Below, piece by piece: positions 38,571-46,729 of a stretch of DNA of 64,000 nt. The translations under genes and the position numbers were made by a program. The DNA is from Massilia sp. NR 4-1. GTDB taxonomy: Bacteria > Pseudomonadota > Gammaproteobacteria > Burkholderiales > Burkholderiaceae_D. The notes beneath the pieces were generated by a model that made no database searches, was not told the DNA's origin, and worked only from the letters and a program-made list of their open reading frames with translations. The stretch is taken from the NCBI RefSeq assembly GCF_001191005.1, contig NZ_CP012201.1:4712001-4776000 (forward strand), read 5' to 3'. The first letter of the stretch is position 1. Every line of letters begins with the position of its first letter.

Positions 38571-39508
38571 GCGGCTGGCTCAACCAGCTGTACTGCGAGG
38601 ATGCGCTGGCCGGACTGGCGCGCATCCCGGACGGCGCCATCGATCTGATCCTGACCGATCCGCCCTATAACCTGGGCAAGGATTACGGCAATGCCTCGGA
38701 CCAGCAAAGCGTGGAAGACTATCTGCGCTGGACCGAGCAGTGGATCGATGCCGCCCTGCCCAAGCTCAAGCCGAACGGCAGCCTGTACATCTTCCTGACC
38801 TGGCGTTTTTCGCCGGAGATTTTCGTCATGCTCAAAAAGCGCATGACGATGATGAACGAAATCATCTGGGACCGCCGCGTGCCCTCGATGGGCGGCAGCG
38901 TGCGCAGCTTCTCTTCCGTGCACGACACCATCGGCTTCTTCGTGCGCCGCAAGGATTACTACTTCGACCTGGACGCGGTGCGCATTCCCTACGATGCCGA
39001 AACCAAGAAGGCCCGTTCGCGTTCGATCTTCGTCGGCGCCAAGTGGCTGGAAGTGGGCTACAACCCGAAGGATTTGTGGAGCGTATCGCGCCTGCACCGC
39101 GAGCATGCCGAGCGCGTCGACCACCCGACCCAGAAGCCGCTGGAAATCATCGAGCGCATGGTGAAAGCCTCCTGCCCGCCGGATGGCGTGGTGCTCGACC
39201 TGTTCATGGGCAGCGGCACCACCGCCGTGGCGGCGCGCCGCTGCGGCCGCAACTTCGTCGGCTTTGAACTCAATGCCGAATACTGCGCCGTCGCCAACGC
39301 CCGCCTGGCCGCGCTGGAACTGGCGGCGCAGGAAACGGCCGAGGTGCTGGCGGCAGCAGCAGCGCCCGATGTCGCGCCGGCCAAGCCGCGCCGCGCCCGT
39401 GCCGCGAAGGCGTCCGTGCAGGCCGCAACCAAGGCCGCGCTGAAACCGGCCGCAAAAAAGGCCACGGCGAAAAAGAAGAAGTCTCCCCCCAAAGAAGTCA
39501 CTGTCTAG
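38567..39508 (+). CDS. Orphan beta-class DNA methyltransferase with histone-like tail
   Basis: A 313-residue site-specific adenine/cytosine-N4 methyltransferase. The catalytic DPPY is at 31-34, before the SAM-binding DLFMGSGTT (211-219), the order of the beta class; QKPLEIIERMV is conserved too. DPPY favours N6-adenine. Residues about 262-313 form an Ala/Lys/Pro-rich tail (PAKPRRARAAKAS .. AAKKATAKKKKSPPK) like histone H1. The start codon overlaps the hisD stop, so translation is coupled. No restriction gene is nearby. Recognition site is unknown. It lies inside the his operon, with hisC 23 bases downstream. Confidence 0.9.
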   Translation: MSGWLNQLYCEDALAGLARIPDGAIDLILTDPPYNLGKDYGNASDQQSVEDYLRWTEQWIDAALPKLKPNGSLYIFLTWRFSPEIFVMLKKRMTMMNEIIWDRRVPSMGGSVRSFSSVHDTIGFFVRRKDYYFDLDAVRIPYDAETKKARSRSIFVGAKWLEVGYNPKDLWSVSRLHREHAERVDHPTQKPLEIIERMVKASCPPDGVVLDLFMGSGTTAVAARRCGRNFVGFELNAEYCAVANARLAALELAAQETAEVLAAAAAPDVAPAKPRRARAAKASVQAATKAALKPAAKKATAKKKKSPPKEVTV

Positions 39509-39531
39509 CCAACCACAGGAGTGCAGCAAAG

Positions 39532-40626
39532 ATGTCTTCCCTCGATGATCTGATCAGCAAAACCATCCGTTCCGACGTGCGCGCCATTGGCAGCTACCAT
39601 GTGCCGGATGCGAGCGGTTTTATCAAGCTGGATGCGATGGAAAACCCCTATGAGCTGCCGCGGCATCTGCACCATGAGCTGAGCCAGCGCCTGGCCGATG
39701 TGGCGCTGAACCGCTATCCGGTCGCCTCCTACGCCACGCTCAAACAGCGCCTGTGCGCCAAGCTGGGCGTGCCGGCCGGCTACGATGTCATCCTCGGCAA
39801 CGGTTCCGACGAGCTGATTTCGATCATGGCCACGGCCTGCGCGCACCAGGAGAAACGCTCCGTGCTGCTGGCTCCCGTGCCCGGCTTCGTCATGTTCCAG
39901 CGCTCGGCGCAGTTTGCCGGCATGGATTTCGTCGGCGTGCCGCTGCGCGCCGACCTGACCCTGGACAAGGACGCCATGCTGGGCGCCATTGCCGAACACC
40001 GTCCGGCGCTGACCTTCCTCGCTTATCCGAATAATCCGACCGGCAATCTGTACGATGCCGATGACATGGTGGAGATCATCCGCGCCCTCGACGGCATCGG
40101 CCTGGTGGTGGTGGATGAAGCTTACGAGCCGTTCGCGCGCCAGAGCTTCATGGGCCGCCTGCCCGAGTTCCCGAACCTGATCGTGATGCGCACCTTGTCC
40201 AAGCTGGGACTGGCCGGCATTCGCCTCGGCTATATGTCGGCGGCGCCTGCGCTGCTGGCGGAATTCGATAAAGTGCGGCCTCCATACAACATCAATGTGC
40301 TGAGCCAGACGGCGGCCGAATTCGCGCTCGACCACCTTGCAGTGCTGGATGAACAGGCCGCGATTTTGCGCCAGCAGCGCGGCCTGCTGGCAGAGGCGCT
40401 GGCGGCCTTGCCCGGCGTCGCGGTGTTCCCCTCGGCGGCGAATTTTATTCTGATTCGGGTGCCCAATTCCGACGATGCCTACGCGAAACTCCTTACGCAC
40501 AAGGTATTGATCAAAAATGTGGGTAGAATGCATACTGTGCTGTCCAATTGCCTGCGCGTGACTGTCAGTACGCCGGACGAGAATGCAGCCCTCCTCGGCG
40601 CTTTGAAAGCATCGCTGGCAGACTAA
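39532..40626 (+). CDS. hisC: Histidinol-phosphate aminotransferase
   Basis: A 364-residue PLP aminotransferase. Conserved steps: ENPYELP, NGSDELI, AYPNNPTGN, VVVDEAYEPF, and the PLP lysine in RTLSKLGLAGIRLGY (about K224). It transaminates imidazole-acetol phosphate with glutamate. The last ~180 bases are AT-richer than the rest, and TTGATC (40507) with CATACT (40531), 18 bases apart, could be a weak internal promoter for hisB onwards. Confidence 0.95.
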   Translation: MSSLDDLISKTIRSDVRAIGSYHVPDASGFIKLDAMENPYELPRHLHHELSQRLADVALNRYPVASYATLKQRLCAKLGVPAGYDVILGNGSDELISIMATACAHQEKRSVLLAPVPGFVMFQRSAQFAGMDFVGVPLRADLTLDKDAMLGAIAEHRPALTFLAYPNNPTGNLYDADDMVEIIRALDGIGLVVVDEAYEPFARQSFMGRLPEFPNLIVMRTLSKLGLAGIRLGYMSAAPALLAEFDKVRPPYNINVLSQTAAEFALDHLAVLDEQAAILRQQRGLLAEALAALPGVAVFPSAANFILIRVPNSDDAYAKLLTHKVLIKNVGRMHTVLSNCLRVTVSTPDENAALLGALKASLAD

Positions 40627-40629
40627 GAG

Positions 40630-41232
40630 ATGAGCCTTTCCATGAACCGCACCGCAGAAATCACGCGCAACACCAACGAGACCCAGATTCGCGTCGCCAT
40701 CAATCTGGATGGCACCGGCGTACAGAAATTGAACACCGGCGTTCCCTTCCTCGATCATATGCTGGACCAGATCGCGCGCCATGGCCTGTTCGATCTCGAT
40801 ATCGAAGCGACCGGCGACACGCATATCGACAACCACCATACGGTGGAAGACGTCGGCATCACCCTGGGCATGGCGGTGGCGAAAGCCATCGGCGACCGCA
40901 AAGGCATCCGCCGCTACGGCCATGCCTATGTGCCGCTGGACGAAGCCCTGTCGCGCGTGGTCATCGATTTTTCGGGCCGTCCCGGCATCGAATACCATAT
41001 TCCTTTCACGCGCGCCATGATCGGCGGCTTCGACGTCGACCTGACGCTGGAATTCTTCCGCGGCTTCGTCAACCATGCCCTGGTCACGCTGCACATCGAC
41101 AATCTGCGCGGCACCAATGCCCACCACCAGTGCGAAACCGTGTTCAAGGCTTTCGGCCGCGCCCTGCGCATGGCCGTCGAGCATGACGAACGCGCGGCAG
41201 GCACCATCCCTTCGACCAAAGGAAGCCTGTAA
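40630..41232 (+). CDS. hisB: Imidazoleglycerol-phosphate dehydratase
   Basis: A 200-residue monofunctional HisB (no histidinol-phosphatase domain). The two manganese-binding motifs are visible: IDNHHTVEDVGI and NAHHQCETVFKAFGRAL, with FLDHM and the GYxHAYVPLDEALSR stretch. ATG at 40630 or 40642 may be used. Histidinol phosphatase must be encoded elsewhere. Confidence 0.96.
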   Translation: MSLSMNRTAEITRNTNETQIRVAINLDGTGVQKLNTGVPFLDHMLDQIARHGLFDLDIEATGDTHIDNHHTVEDVGITLGMAVAKAIGDRKGIRRYGHAYVPLDEALSRVVIDFSGRPGIEYHIPFTRAMIGGFDVDLTLEFFRGFVNHALVTLHIDNLRGTNAHHQCETVFKAFGRALRMAVEHDERAAGTIPSTKGSL

Positions 41233-41256
41233 TTTCCCTCCGGCTTTGAACGGCAT

Positions 41257-41895
41257 ATGAAAAAAATTGTTGTAGTGGACTACGGCATGGGCAATCTGCG
41301 CTCGGTGGCGCAGGCTTTGCGCGCCGTGGCGCCGGACGCCGAGATCCTGATCTCCGGCGCCGCCGCCGATATCGATAGCGCCGAGCGCATCGTGCTGCCC
41401 GGCCAGGGCGCCATGCCGGACTGCATGCGCAGCCTGCGCGAATCCGGCGTGCAGGAAGCGCTGTTGCGCGCCGCCGCCGGCAAACCCATGCTCGGCGTGT
41501 GCATCGGCGAGCAGATGCTGTTCGAGCGCAGCGAGGAGGGCGATGCCGCCGGCCTTGGCCTGCTGCCCGGCAAGGTGGTGCGCTTCCAGCTCGACGGCCA
41601 GTTGCAGGAAGACGGCTCGCGCTTCAAGGTGCCGCAGATGGGCTGGAACCAGGTGAAGCAGACTGCTACTCACCCGCTGTGGCAGGGCATCGCCGACAAT
41701 GCTTACTTCTATTTTGTGCACAGCTATTACGCCCAGCCCGGACAGGCGGCGCACAGTGTCGGCGAGACCGTCTACGGTGCCCCCTTCTGCTGCGCCGTGG
41801 CACGCGATAATATCTTCGCTACCCAGTTCCACCCGGAGAAAAGTGCAGCTGCCGGCCTGCAGCTGTTCAAAAATTTCGTTCACTGGCAACCTTAA
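41257..41895 (+). CDS. hisH: Imidazole glycerol phosphate synthase, glutaminase subunit
   Basis: A 212-residue class I glutamine amidotransferase. The catalytic triad is C82 (LGVCIGEQMLF), H192 and E194 (TQFHPEKS). It passes ammonia to HisF. It lies between hisB and hisA in the usual order. Confidence 0.96.
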   Translation: MKKIVVVDYGMGNLRSVAQALRAVAPDAEILISGAAADIDSAERIVLPGQGAMPDCMRSLRESGVQEALLRAAAGKPMLGVCIGEQMLFERSEEGDAAGLGLLPGKVVRFQLDGQLQEDGSRFKVPQMGWNQVKQTATHPLWQGIADNAYFYFVHSYYAQPGQAAHSVGETVYGAPFCCAVARDNIFATQFHPEKSAAAGLQLFKNFVHWQP

Positions 41896-41930
41896 ATTCC
41901 CACCCTTTTTTCTTTGACACTTTAGACACC

Positions 41931-42710
41931 ATGCTGCTCATTCCTGCCATCGACCTCAAAGACGGTCACTGCGTTCGCCTGAAACAGGGCGATATGGAAC
42001 TTGCTACTGTTTTTTCCGAAGACCCGGCCGAAATGGCGCGTCATTGGCTGGAGCAGGGCGCGCGCCGTTTGCATCTGGTTGACCTGAATGGCGCCTTCGC
42101 CGGCAAGCCAAAGAACGAAGGCGCGGTGAAAGCCATCCTGAAAACGGTGCAGGACTTCGCGCTGGAACACGATATCGAAGAGATCCCCGTGCAGCTGGGC
42201 GGCGGCATCCGCGACCTCGACACCATCGAGCGCTACCTGGACGATGGCATCAGCTACATCATCATCGGCACCGCGGCCGTGAAAAGCCCCGGCTTCCTGC
42301 ATGACGCCTGCGGCGCCTTCCCCGGCCACATCATCGTCGGCCTGGATGCCAAGGATGGCAAGGTGGCCACCGACGGCTGGAGCAAGATGTCCGGCCACGA
42401 AGTGATCGACCTGGCGCAGAAATTCGAAACCTATGGCGTCGAATCCATCGTCTACACCGACATCGGCCGCGACGGCATGATGGGCGGCGTGAATATCGAA
42501 GCCACCGTGCGCCTGGCGCAGGCGGTGCGCATTCCCATCATCGCCTCCGGCGGCCTGCACAATCTGAGCGATGTGGAAGCCCTGTGCGCGGTGCAGGACG
42601 AAGGCATCGAAGGCGTGATCTGCGGCCGTTCGATTTACGAAGGCACGCTGGACCTGAACTCGGCCCAGCTGCGCGCCGACGAACTGTCGGGCGAGATCGA
42701 AGAAGAGTAA
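41931..42710 (+). CDS. hisA: ProFAR isomerase
   Basis: A 259-residue TIM barrel that opens the ribose ring of ProFAR. D8 (LIPAIDLKDG) and the second aspartate in YTDIGRDGMMGG are the catalytic pair; VQLGGGIRD and IASGGLHNLSDVE are phosphate-binding loops. hisF follows after 3 bases. Confidence 0.97.
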   Translation: MLLIPAIDLKDGHCVRLKQGDMELATVFSEDPAEMARHWLEQGARRLHLVDLNGAFAGKPKNEGAVKAILKTVQDFALEHDIEEIPVQLGGGIRDLDTIERYLDDGISYIIIGTAAVKSPGFLHDACGAFPGHIIVGLDAKDGKVATDGWSKMSGHEVIDLAQKFETYGVESIVYTDIGRDGMMGGVNIEATVRLAQAVRIPIIASGGLHNLSDVEALCAVQDEGIEGVICGRSIYEGTLDLNSAQLRADELSGEIEEE

Positions 42711-42713
42711 GCC

Positions 42714-43475
42714 ATGCTAGCCAAGCGCATCATCCCCTGCCTCGACGTGACCAATGGCCGCGTCGTCAAAGGCGTCAACTTCACCGAGCTGCGCGACGCG
42801 GGCGACCCGGTGGAAATCGCGCGCCGCTACGACGAGCAGGGCGCCGACGAGCTGACCTTCCTCGACATCACCGCCTCCAGCGACAACCGCGGCCTGATCC
42901 TCGACATCATCGAGGCGGTGGCGTCGCAGGTCTTCATCCCGCTGACCGTGGGCGGCGGCGTGCGCCAGGTGGACGATGTGCGCCGCCTGCTGAACGCGGG
43001 CGCCGACAAGGTCAGCCTGAACACCTCGGCCGTCAGCAATCCGCAGCTGGTGTATGACGCCTCGCAAAAGCACGGCTCGCAGTGCATCGTGGTGGCGATC
43101 GACGCCAAGCAGGTGGCGCCCGGCAAGTGGGAAGTCTTCACCCACGGCGGCCGCAATGCCACCGGCCTCGATGCCATCGAATGGGCGCGCAAGATGGAGA
43201 GCTTGGGCGCGGGCGAGCTGCTGCTGACCAGCATGGACCGCGACGGCACCAAGTCCGGTTTCGACCTTGGTCTGACGCGCGCCGTGTCGGATGCGGTGCA
43301 GGTGCCGGTGATCGCTTCGGGCGGCGTGGGCGGCCTGCAGGATCTGGCCGACGGCATCAAGCTGGGGCGCGCCGATGCGGTGCTGGCCGCCAGCATTTTC
43401 CACTATGGCCAGCACACCGTGCAGGAAGCCAAGCGCTTCATGGCCGAGCAGGGCATTCCCATGCGCCTGGTCTGA
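42714..43475 (+). CDS. hisF: Imidazole glycerol phosphate synthase, cyclase subunit
   Basis: A 253-residue TIM barrel that pairs with HisH and forms imidazole glycerol phosphate and AICAR. Catalytic D11 is in RIIPCLDVTNG and the second aspartate (near 130) in VVAIDAKQ. Related to HisA by ancient duplication. Confidence 0.97.
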   Translation: MLAKRIIPCLDVTNGRVVKGVNFTELRDAGDPVEIARRYDEQGADELTFLDITASSDNRGLILDIIEAVASQVFIPLTVGGGVRQVDDVRRLLNAGADKVSLNTSAVSNPQLVYDASQKHGSQCIVVAIDAKQVAPGKWEVFTHGGRNATGLDAIEWARKMESLGAGELLLTSMDRDGTKSGFDLGLTRAVSDAVQVPVIASGGVGGLQDLADGIKLGRADAVLAASIFHYGQHTVQEAKRFMAEQGIPMRLV

Positions 43476-43490
43476 GAAAGAGGACGAAAT

Positions 43491-43928
43491 ATGGCAACCG
43501 GAATCGCGGCGAGCGTCGCCAAGGCGAAATGGCTGAACAAGGTGAAGTGGGACGAACACGGCCTGGTGCCGGTGATCGCCCAGGAGGCGGGCAGCAACGA
43601 TGTGCTGATGTTCGCCTGGATGAACCGCGACGCCTTGTATAAGACAGTGGAGCTGGGCGAGGCCGTGTACTGGAGCCGTTCGCGCAAGAAGCTGTGGCAC
43701 AAGGGCGAGGAATCGGGCCATGTGCAGAAGGTGCTGGAAATCCGCCTCGATTGCGACGAGGACGTGGTGCTGCTGAAGATCGAGCAGGCGGGCGGCATCG
43801 CCTGCCATACCGGCCGCCATTCCTGCTTCTTCAACAAATTCTTGGGCGATCCGAAAGATGGCGACTGGCAGAATGTGGAGCCGGTGCTGAAAGACCCGGA
43901 AACGATTTATACGGAAACCAAGAAATGA
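43491..43928 (+). CDS. hisI: Phosphoribosyl-AMP cyclohydrolase
   Basis: A 145-residue, stand-alone HisI (the hisE domain is a separate gene). Zinc ligands are the cysteines in RLDCDEDVVLLK and GIACHTGRHSCFF; the SRSRKKLWHKGEESGHVQ stretch is the family signature. Its stop overlaps the hisE start. Confidence 0.96.
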   Translation: MATGIAASVAKAKWLNKVKWDEHGLVPVIAQEAGSNDVLMFAWMNRDALYKTVELGEAVYWSRSRKKLWHKGEESGHVQKVLEIRLDCDEDVVLLKIEQAGGIACHTGRHSCFFNKFLGDPKDGDWQNVEPVLKDPETIYTETKK

Positions 43929-44269
43929 CGACAGTGCTGGACCGCCTGGCCGCGGTCATCGAATCGCGCAAGCCGGCCAATGGCGGCGACCCGGCCGCCT
44001 CCTATGTGGCGCGCCTGTTCGCCAAGGGCGACGATGCCATCCTCAAAAAAATCGGCGAGGAAGCGGTGGAAACCGTGATGGCCGCCAAGGATGCGCGCAA
44101 CGGCGGCGATCCGGACAAGCTGCTGTACGAGTGCGCCGACCTGTGGTTCCATTCGCTGGTGCTGCTGTCCCAGTTCGGCCTGACCCCGCAGCAGGTGCTG
44201 GACGAGCTGGCGCGGCGCGAAGGCCTGTCCGGCCTGGACGAGAAGGCCGCGCGCCCCGACCAACATTAA
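43925..44269 (+). CDS. hisE: Phosphoribosyl-ATP pyrophosphatase
   Basis: A 114-residue MazG-fold pyrophosphatase, the second step of histidine synthesis. Conserved helix residues: KKIGEEAVETVMAAKD and YECADLWFHSLVLL. The ATG at 43925 overlaps the hisI stop by 4 bases, so translation is coupled. Confidence 0.95.
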   Translation: MTTVLDRLAAVIESRKPANGGDPAASYVARLFAKGDDAILKKIGEEAVETVMAAKDARNGGDPDKLLYECADLWFHSLVLLSQFGLTPQQVLDELARREGLSGLDEKAARPDQH

Positions 44270-44291
44270 TCTCAACGCATAAGGACTGAAC

Positions 44292-44663
44292 GTGGACAAC
44301 TGCCTGTTCTGCAAGATTGCTGCCAAGACCATCCCCTCCTCGGTGGTGTACGAGGATGAAGAGCTGCTGGCCTTCAAGGACATCAACCCGGCCGCGCCGG
44401 TGCACCTGCTGGTGATTCCGAAGAAGCACTACAGCACCCTGTCCGATTGCGGCAGCGACGATGCGCCGCTGCTGGGCCGCATGTTGGCCCTGGCGCCGCG
44501 CCTGGCCGAGGAACATGGCGTCTCCGTGGTCTACGACACCGACGGCCAACCGACGCGAGGTTATAAAACCTTGATAAACAGTGGTCCCGACGGCGGGCAA
44601 GAAGTGTACCATCTGCACTTGCATATGGTCGGAGGTCCGCGCCCGTGGCGCGCGATGCGCTAA
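44292..44663 (+). CDS. HIT-family nucleotide hydrolase
   Basis: A 123-residue HinT-like protein starting with GTG. The histidine triad YHLHLHMVGG places H107, H109 and H111; a CxxC pair (C4, C7) and a conserved FKDINPAAPVHLLVIPKKH segment agree. HIT proteins of this type remove nucleotide adducts such as AMP-lysine. It sits between hisE and tatA, as in many betaproteobacteria. Confidence 0.93.
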   Translation: MDNCLFCKIAAKTIPSSVVYEDEELLAFKDINPAAPVHLLVIPKKHYSTLSDCGSDDAPLLGRMLALAPRLAEEHGVSVVYDTDGQPTRGYKTLINSGPDGGQEVYHLHLHMVGGPRPWRAMR

Positions 44664-44770
44664 AGGGTATTGCCTCTGGTAAATATGACAAGCACATGAC
44701 GGGCGCGCTTCGCGTATACTGTGCGTGTTACCGGTTTATTTTTGGGCGCTGAGCGTCCTGCAAGGGGAAA

Positions 44771-45004
44771 ATGATGGGTTCGATGAGTATTTGGCACTGG
44801 CTGATCGTGCTGGTGGTGGTAATGCTGGTGTTCGGTACCAAGAAGCTGGGCAATATGGGTTCGGATATCGGCAAGGCCGTGAAGGGCTTCAAGGATGGCG
44901 TGAAGGGCGAGGAAGACAAGCCTGCCGCGCCCGCTGCGCCGACCCAGGCGGTGGCCGACAAGAGCACCATCGACGTCGACGCCAAAGAGAAAAACAAGCT
45001 GTGA
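44771..45004 (+). CDS. tatA: Tat translocase subunit TatA
   Basis: A 77-residue TatA: one N-terminal transmembrane helix (about 7-22, IWHWLIVLVVVMLVFGTKK), the FG hinge and an amphipathic helix (LGNMGSDIGKAVKGFKDGV), then a charged tail. ATG at 44771 or 44774 may be the start. It begins the tatABC group. Confidence 0.95.
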   Translation: MMGSMSIWHWLIVLVVVMLVFGTKKLGNMGSDIGKAVKGFKDGVKGEEDKPAAPAAPTQAVADKSTIDVDAKEKNKL

Positions 45005-45048
45005 TGCCCTGCCGGCCAGCGCTGGCCGGCGGCATGCGCCGATAGCCT

Positions 45049-45540
45049 ATGATCGATCTCGGTCTCTCTAAACTCGCCATCATCGGGGTCGTTGCCCTCG
45101 TTGTGATCGGCCCGGAAAAGCTGCCCAAGGTGGCCCGCATGGCGGGTACCCTGTATGGCCGCGCCCAGCGCTATCTGCATGATGTGAAGGCGGAAGTCAG
45201 CCGCGAAATCGAACTGGAAGAGCTGAAAAACCTGCACAAGGAAGTGCAGGAAACCGCCCATTCGATCAAAAGCGGCGTGGAGGAAAGCATCGCGCAGAAT
45301 ATGTCGGAAGTGGAAAGCGCCTTCCGCGCCGACGATGCGGCGCAGTCGCCTCTGGTCACCGCCACCAATGAGGATCTGTCGCGCAAGGCCAAGGAATTCC
45401 GCCGCAAGCGCCTGGTGCGCACCTCGGCCGTGCCGCTCTGGTATAAGCAGCGCAACGGTGGCCGCAGCCATGTGGTGTCCGGCGCGGCGCGCGTGGCGCG
45501 CTTCCGTCCGCGCAGCGGCAAATCTGCATCGTTCTATTAA
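45049..45540 (+). CDS. tatB: Tat translocase subunit TatB
   Basis: A 163-residue TatB: N-terminal helix (MIDLGLSKLAIIGVVALVVIG), the PEKLPKVARMAG amphipathic start and a long charged helix with a basic C-terminus. TatB with TatC receives twin-arginine signal peptides. tatC begins at the base after its stop. Confidence 0.95.
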   Translation: MIDLGLSKLAIIGVVALVVIGPEKLPKVARMAGTLYGRAQRYLHDVKAEVSREIELEELKNLHKEVQETAHSIKSGVEESIAQNMSEVESAFRADDAAQSPLVTATNEDLSRKAKEFRRKRLVRTSAVPLWYKQRNGGRSHVVSGAARVARFRPRSGKSASFY

Positions 45541-46299
45541 ATGAGCAATCAACAACCCGTCGAAGAAACCTTCATCTCCCACCTGATCGAGCTGCGCGAC
45601 CGTCTGGTCAAGGCCTCGATCGGCGTGCTGCTGGTGACGCTGGCCCTGATGTTCTGGCCCGGTCCTTCGCATATCTACGACATCATCGCCCAGCCCATGG
45701 TGAACGCCCTGCCGGCCGGCTCGAAGATGATCGCCACCGGCGTCATCGCGCCCTTCCTGGTGCCGATGAAGGTCACGCTGGTGATCGGCCTGATCCTGTC
45801 CCTGCCCTGGGTGCTGTACCAGATGTGGGCTTTTGTCGCGCCCGGCCTGTACGCGCATGAAAAACGCCTGATCGCGCCGCTGGTGATCTCGTCCTCGCTG
45901 CTGTTCATGGCGGGCGTGGCGTTCTGCTACTTCCTCGTGTTCGGGCGGGTGTTCGCCTTTATCTCGGAGTTTTCACCGACCTCGATTTCCGTCACGCCCG
46001 ATATCGAGAACTATCTCGACTTCGTGATGTCGATGTGCCTGGCGTTCGGCTGCGCGTTTGAAGTGCCGGTGGTGGTGGTGATTCTGGTGCGCATGGGCCT
46101 GGTCTCGGTGGCCAAGCTGAAGGAATGGCGCGGCTATGTGATCGTGGCCGCCTTCGTGATCGCCGCCATCGTCACGCCGCCGGACGTGGTCAGCCAGTTC
46201 TCGCTGGCGATTCCGATGTGGCTGCTGTTCGAGGTTGGCGTGCTGCTCTCGCCCATCTTCGTCAAAGTCACGCAGGCGCCCAGCGAACAGCAGGAATAA
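45541..46299 (+). CDS. tatC: Tat translocase subunit TatC
   Basis: A 252-residue six-helix membrane protein. Family features: FISHLIELRDRLVKA at the N-terminus, LPWVLYQMWAFVAPGLYAHEKR in the first periplasmic region, and the late FAFGCAFEVPVVVV-type helix. Last gene of the long plus-strand array that begins with mlaF. Confidence 0.96.
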   Translation: MSNQQPVEETFISHLIELRDRLVKASIGVLLVTLALMFWPGPSHIYDIIAQPMVNALPAGSKMIATGVIAPFLVPMKVTLVIGLILSLPWVLYQMWAFVAPGLYAHEKRLIAPLVISSSLLFMAGVAFCYFLVFGRVFAFISEFSPTSISVTPDIENYLDFVMSMCLAFGCAFEVPVVVVILVRMGLVSVAKLKEWRGYVIVAAFVIAAIVTPPDVVSQFSLAIPMWLLFEVGVLLSPIFVKVTQAPSEQQE

Positions 46300-46304
46300 G
46301 CCTG

Positions 46305-46604
46305 TCAAAAAAGCTTGCTCAGGGTGATGGCGTGCATCAGCAGCGATGCCGCCAGCATCCAATAGATGGGTCTGAGCTTTTTATCCACTTCCGCCAGAAT
46401 TTCTCCCTTCATTTTTGCCAGCATTTCGCTGACCTGGGCGAGAATTTCCGCTTTCAGGATGGCTAGGTCGGAAGATAGGCAGACCGGCTCGCTCAGCGCG
46501 TAGGAAAGGGCCTCGGCGTGGGCTTCCGCCTGCGCCAAGGGAACGCCGCTGGCTTGCAGGATGCGGGAATATTCAAGCTTGTCGAAAGGCAGGGGCATGG
46601 GCAT
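46305..46604 (-). CDS. Small coiled-coil membrane protein (DUF1640/CCDC90-like)
   Basis: A 99-residue protein: N-terminal FDKLEYSRILQASGVPLAQAEAHAEAL pattern, a coiled coil (about 45-75, AILKAEILAQVSEMLAKMKGEI) and one C-terminal transmembrane helix (about 80-96). This layout is that of DUF1640/CCDC90-type proteins. It ends 5 bases from the tatC stop, in convergence. Function in bacteria is unknown. Confidence 0.75.
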   Translation of the reverse strand: MPMPLPFDKLEYSRILQASGVPLAQAEAHAEALSYALSEPVCLSSDLAILKAEILAQVSEMLAKMKGEILAEVDKKLRPIYWMLAASLLMHAITLSKLF

Positions 46605-46633
46605 TGCAACTCCTTGGACTCAGGATAGCAGAT

Positions 46634-46717
46634 CGGACGCCGCGCCGGCGTCCGCACCATATGCCATGCTAGCCGCCAGCCTGCTGGCGCCGCTTGCGCG
46701 GCCGCAAAGGCTGGCGG
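46634..46717 (-). terminator. GC-rich hairpins after the DUF885 gene
   Basis: Two inverted repeats lie between the DUF885 stop (46730) and the next gene start (46604): CCGCCAGCC/GGCTGGCGG (46673-46717) and the perfect CGGACGCCG/CGGCGTCCG stem with a 3-base loop (46634-46654). Neither has a T-run, so termination is only probable. Confidence 0.4.
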
Positions 46718-46729
46718 GGTCGGGCGGGA

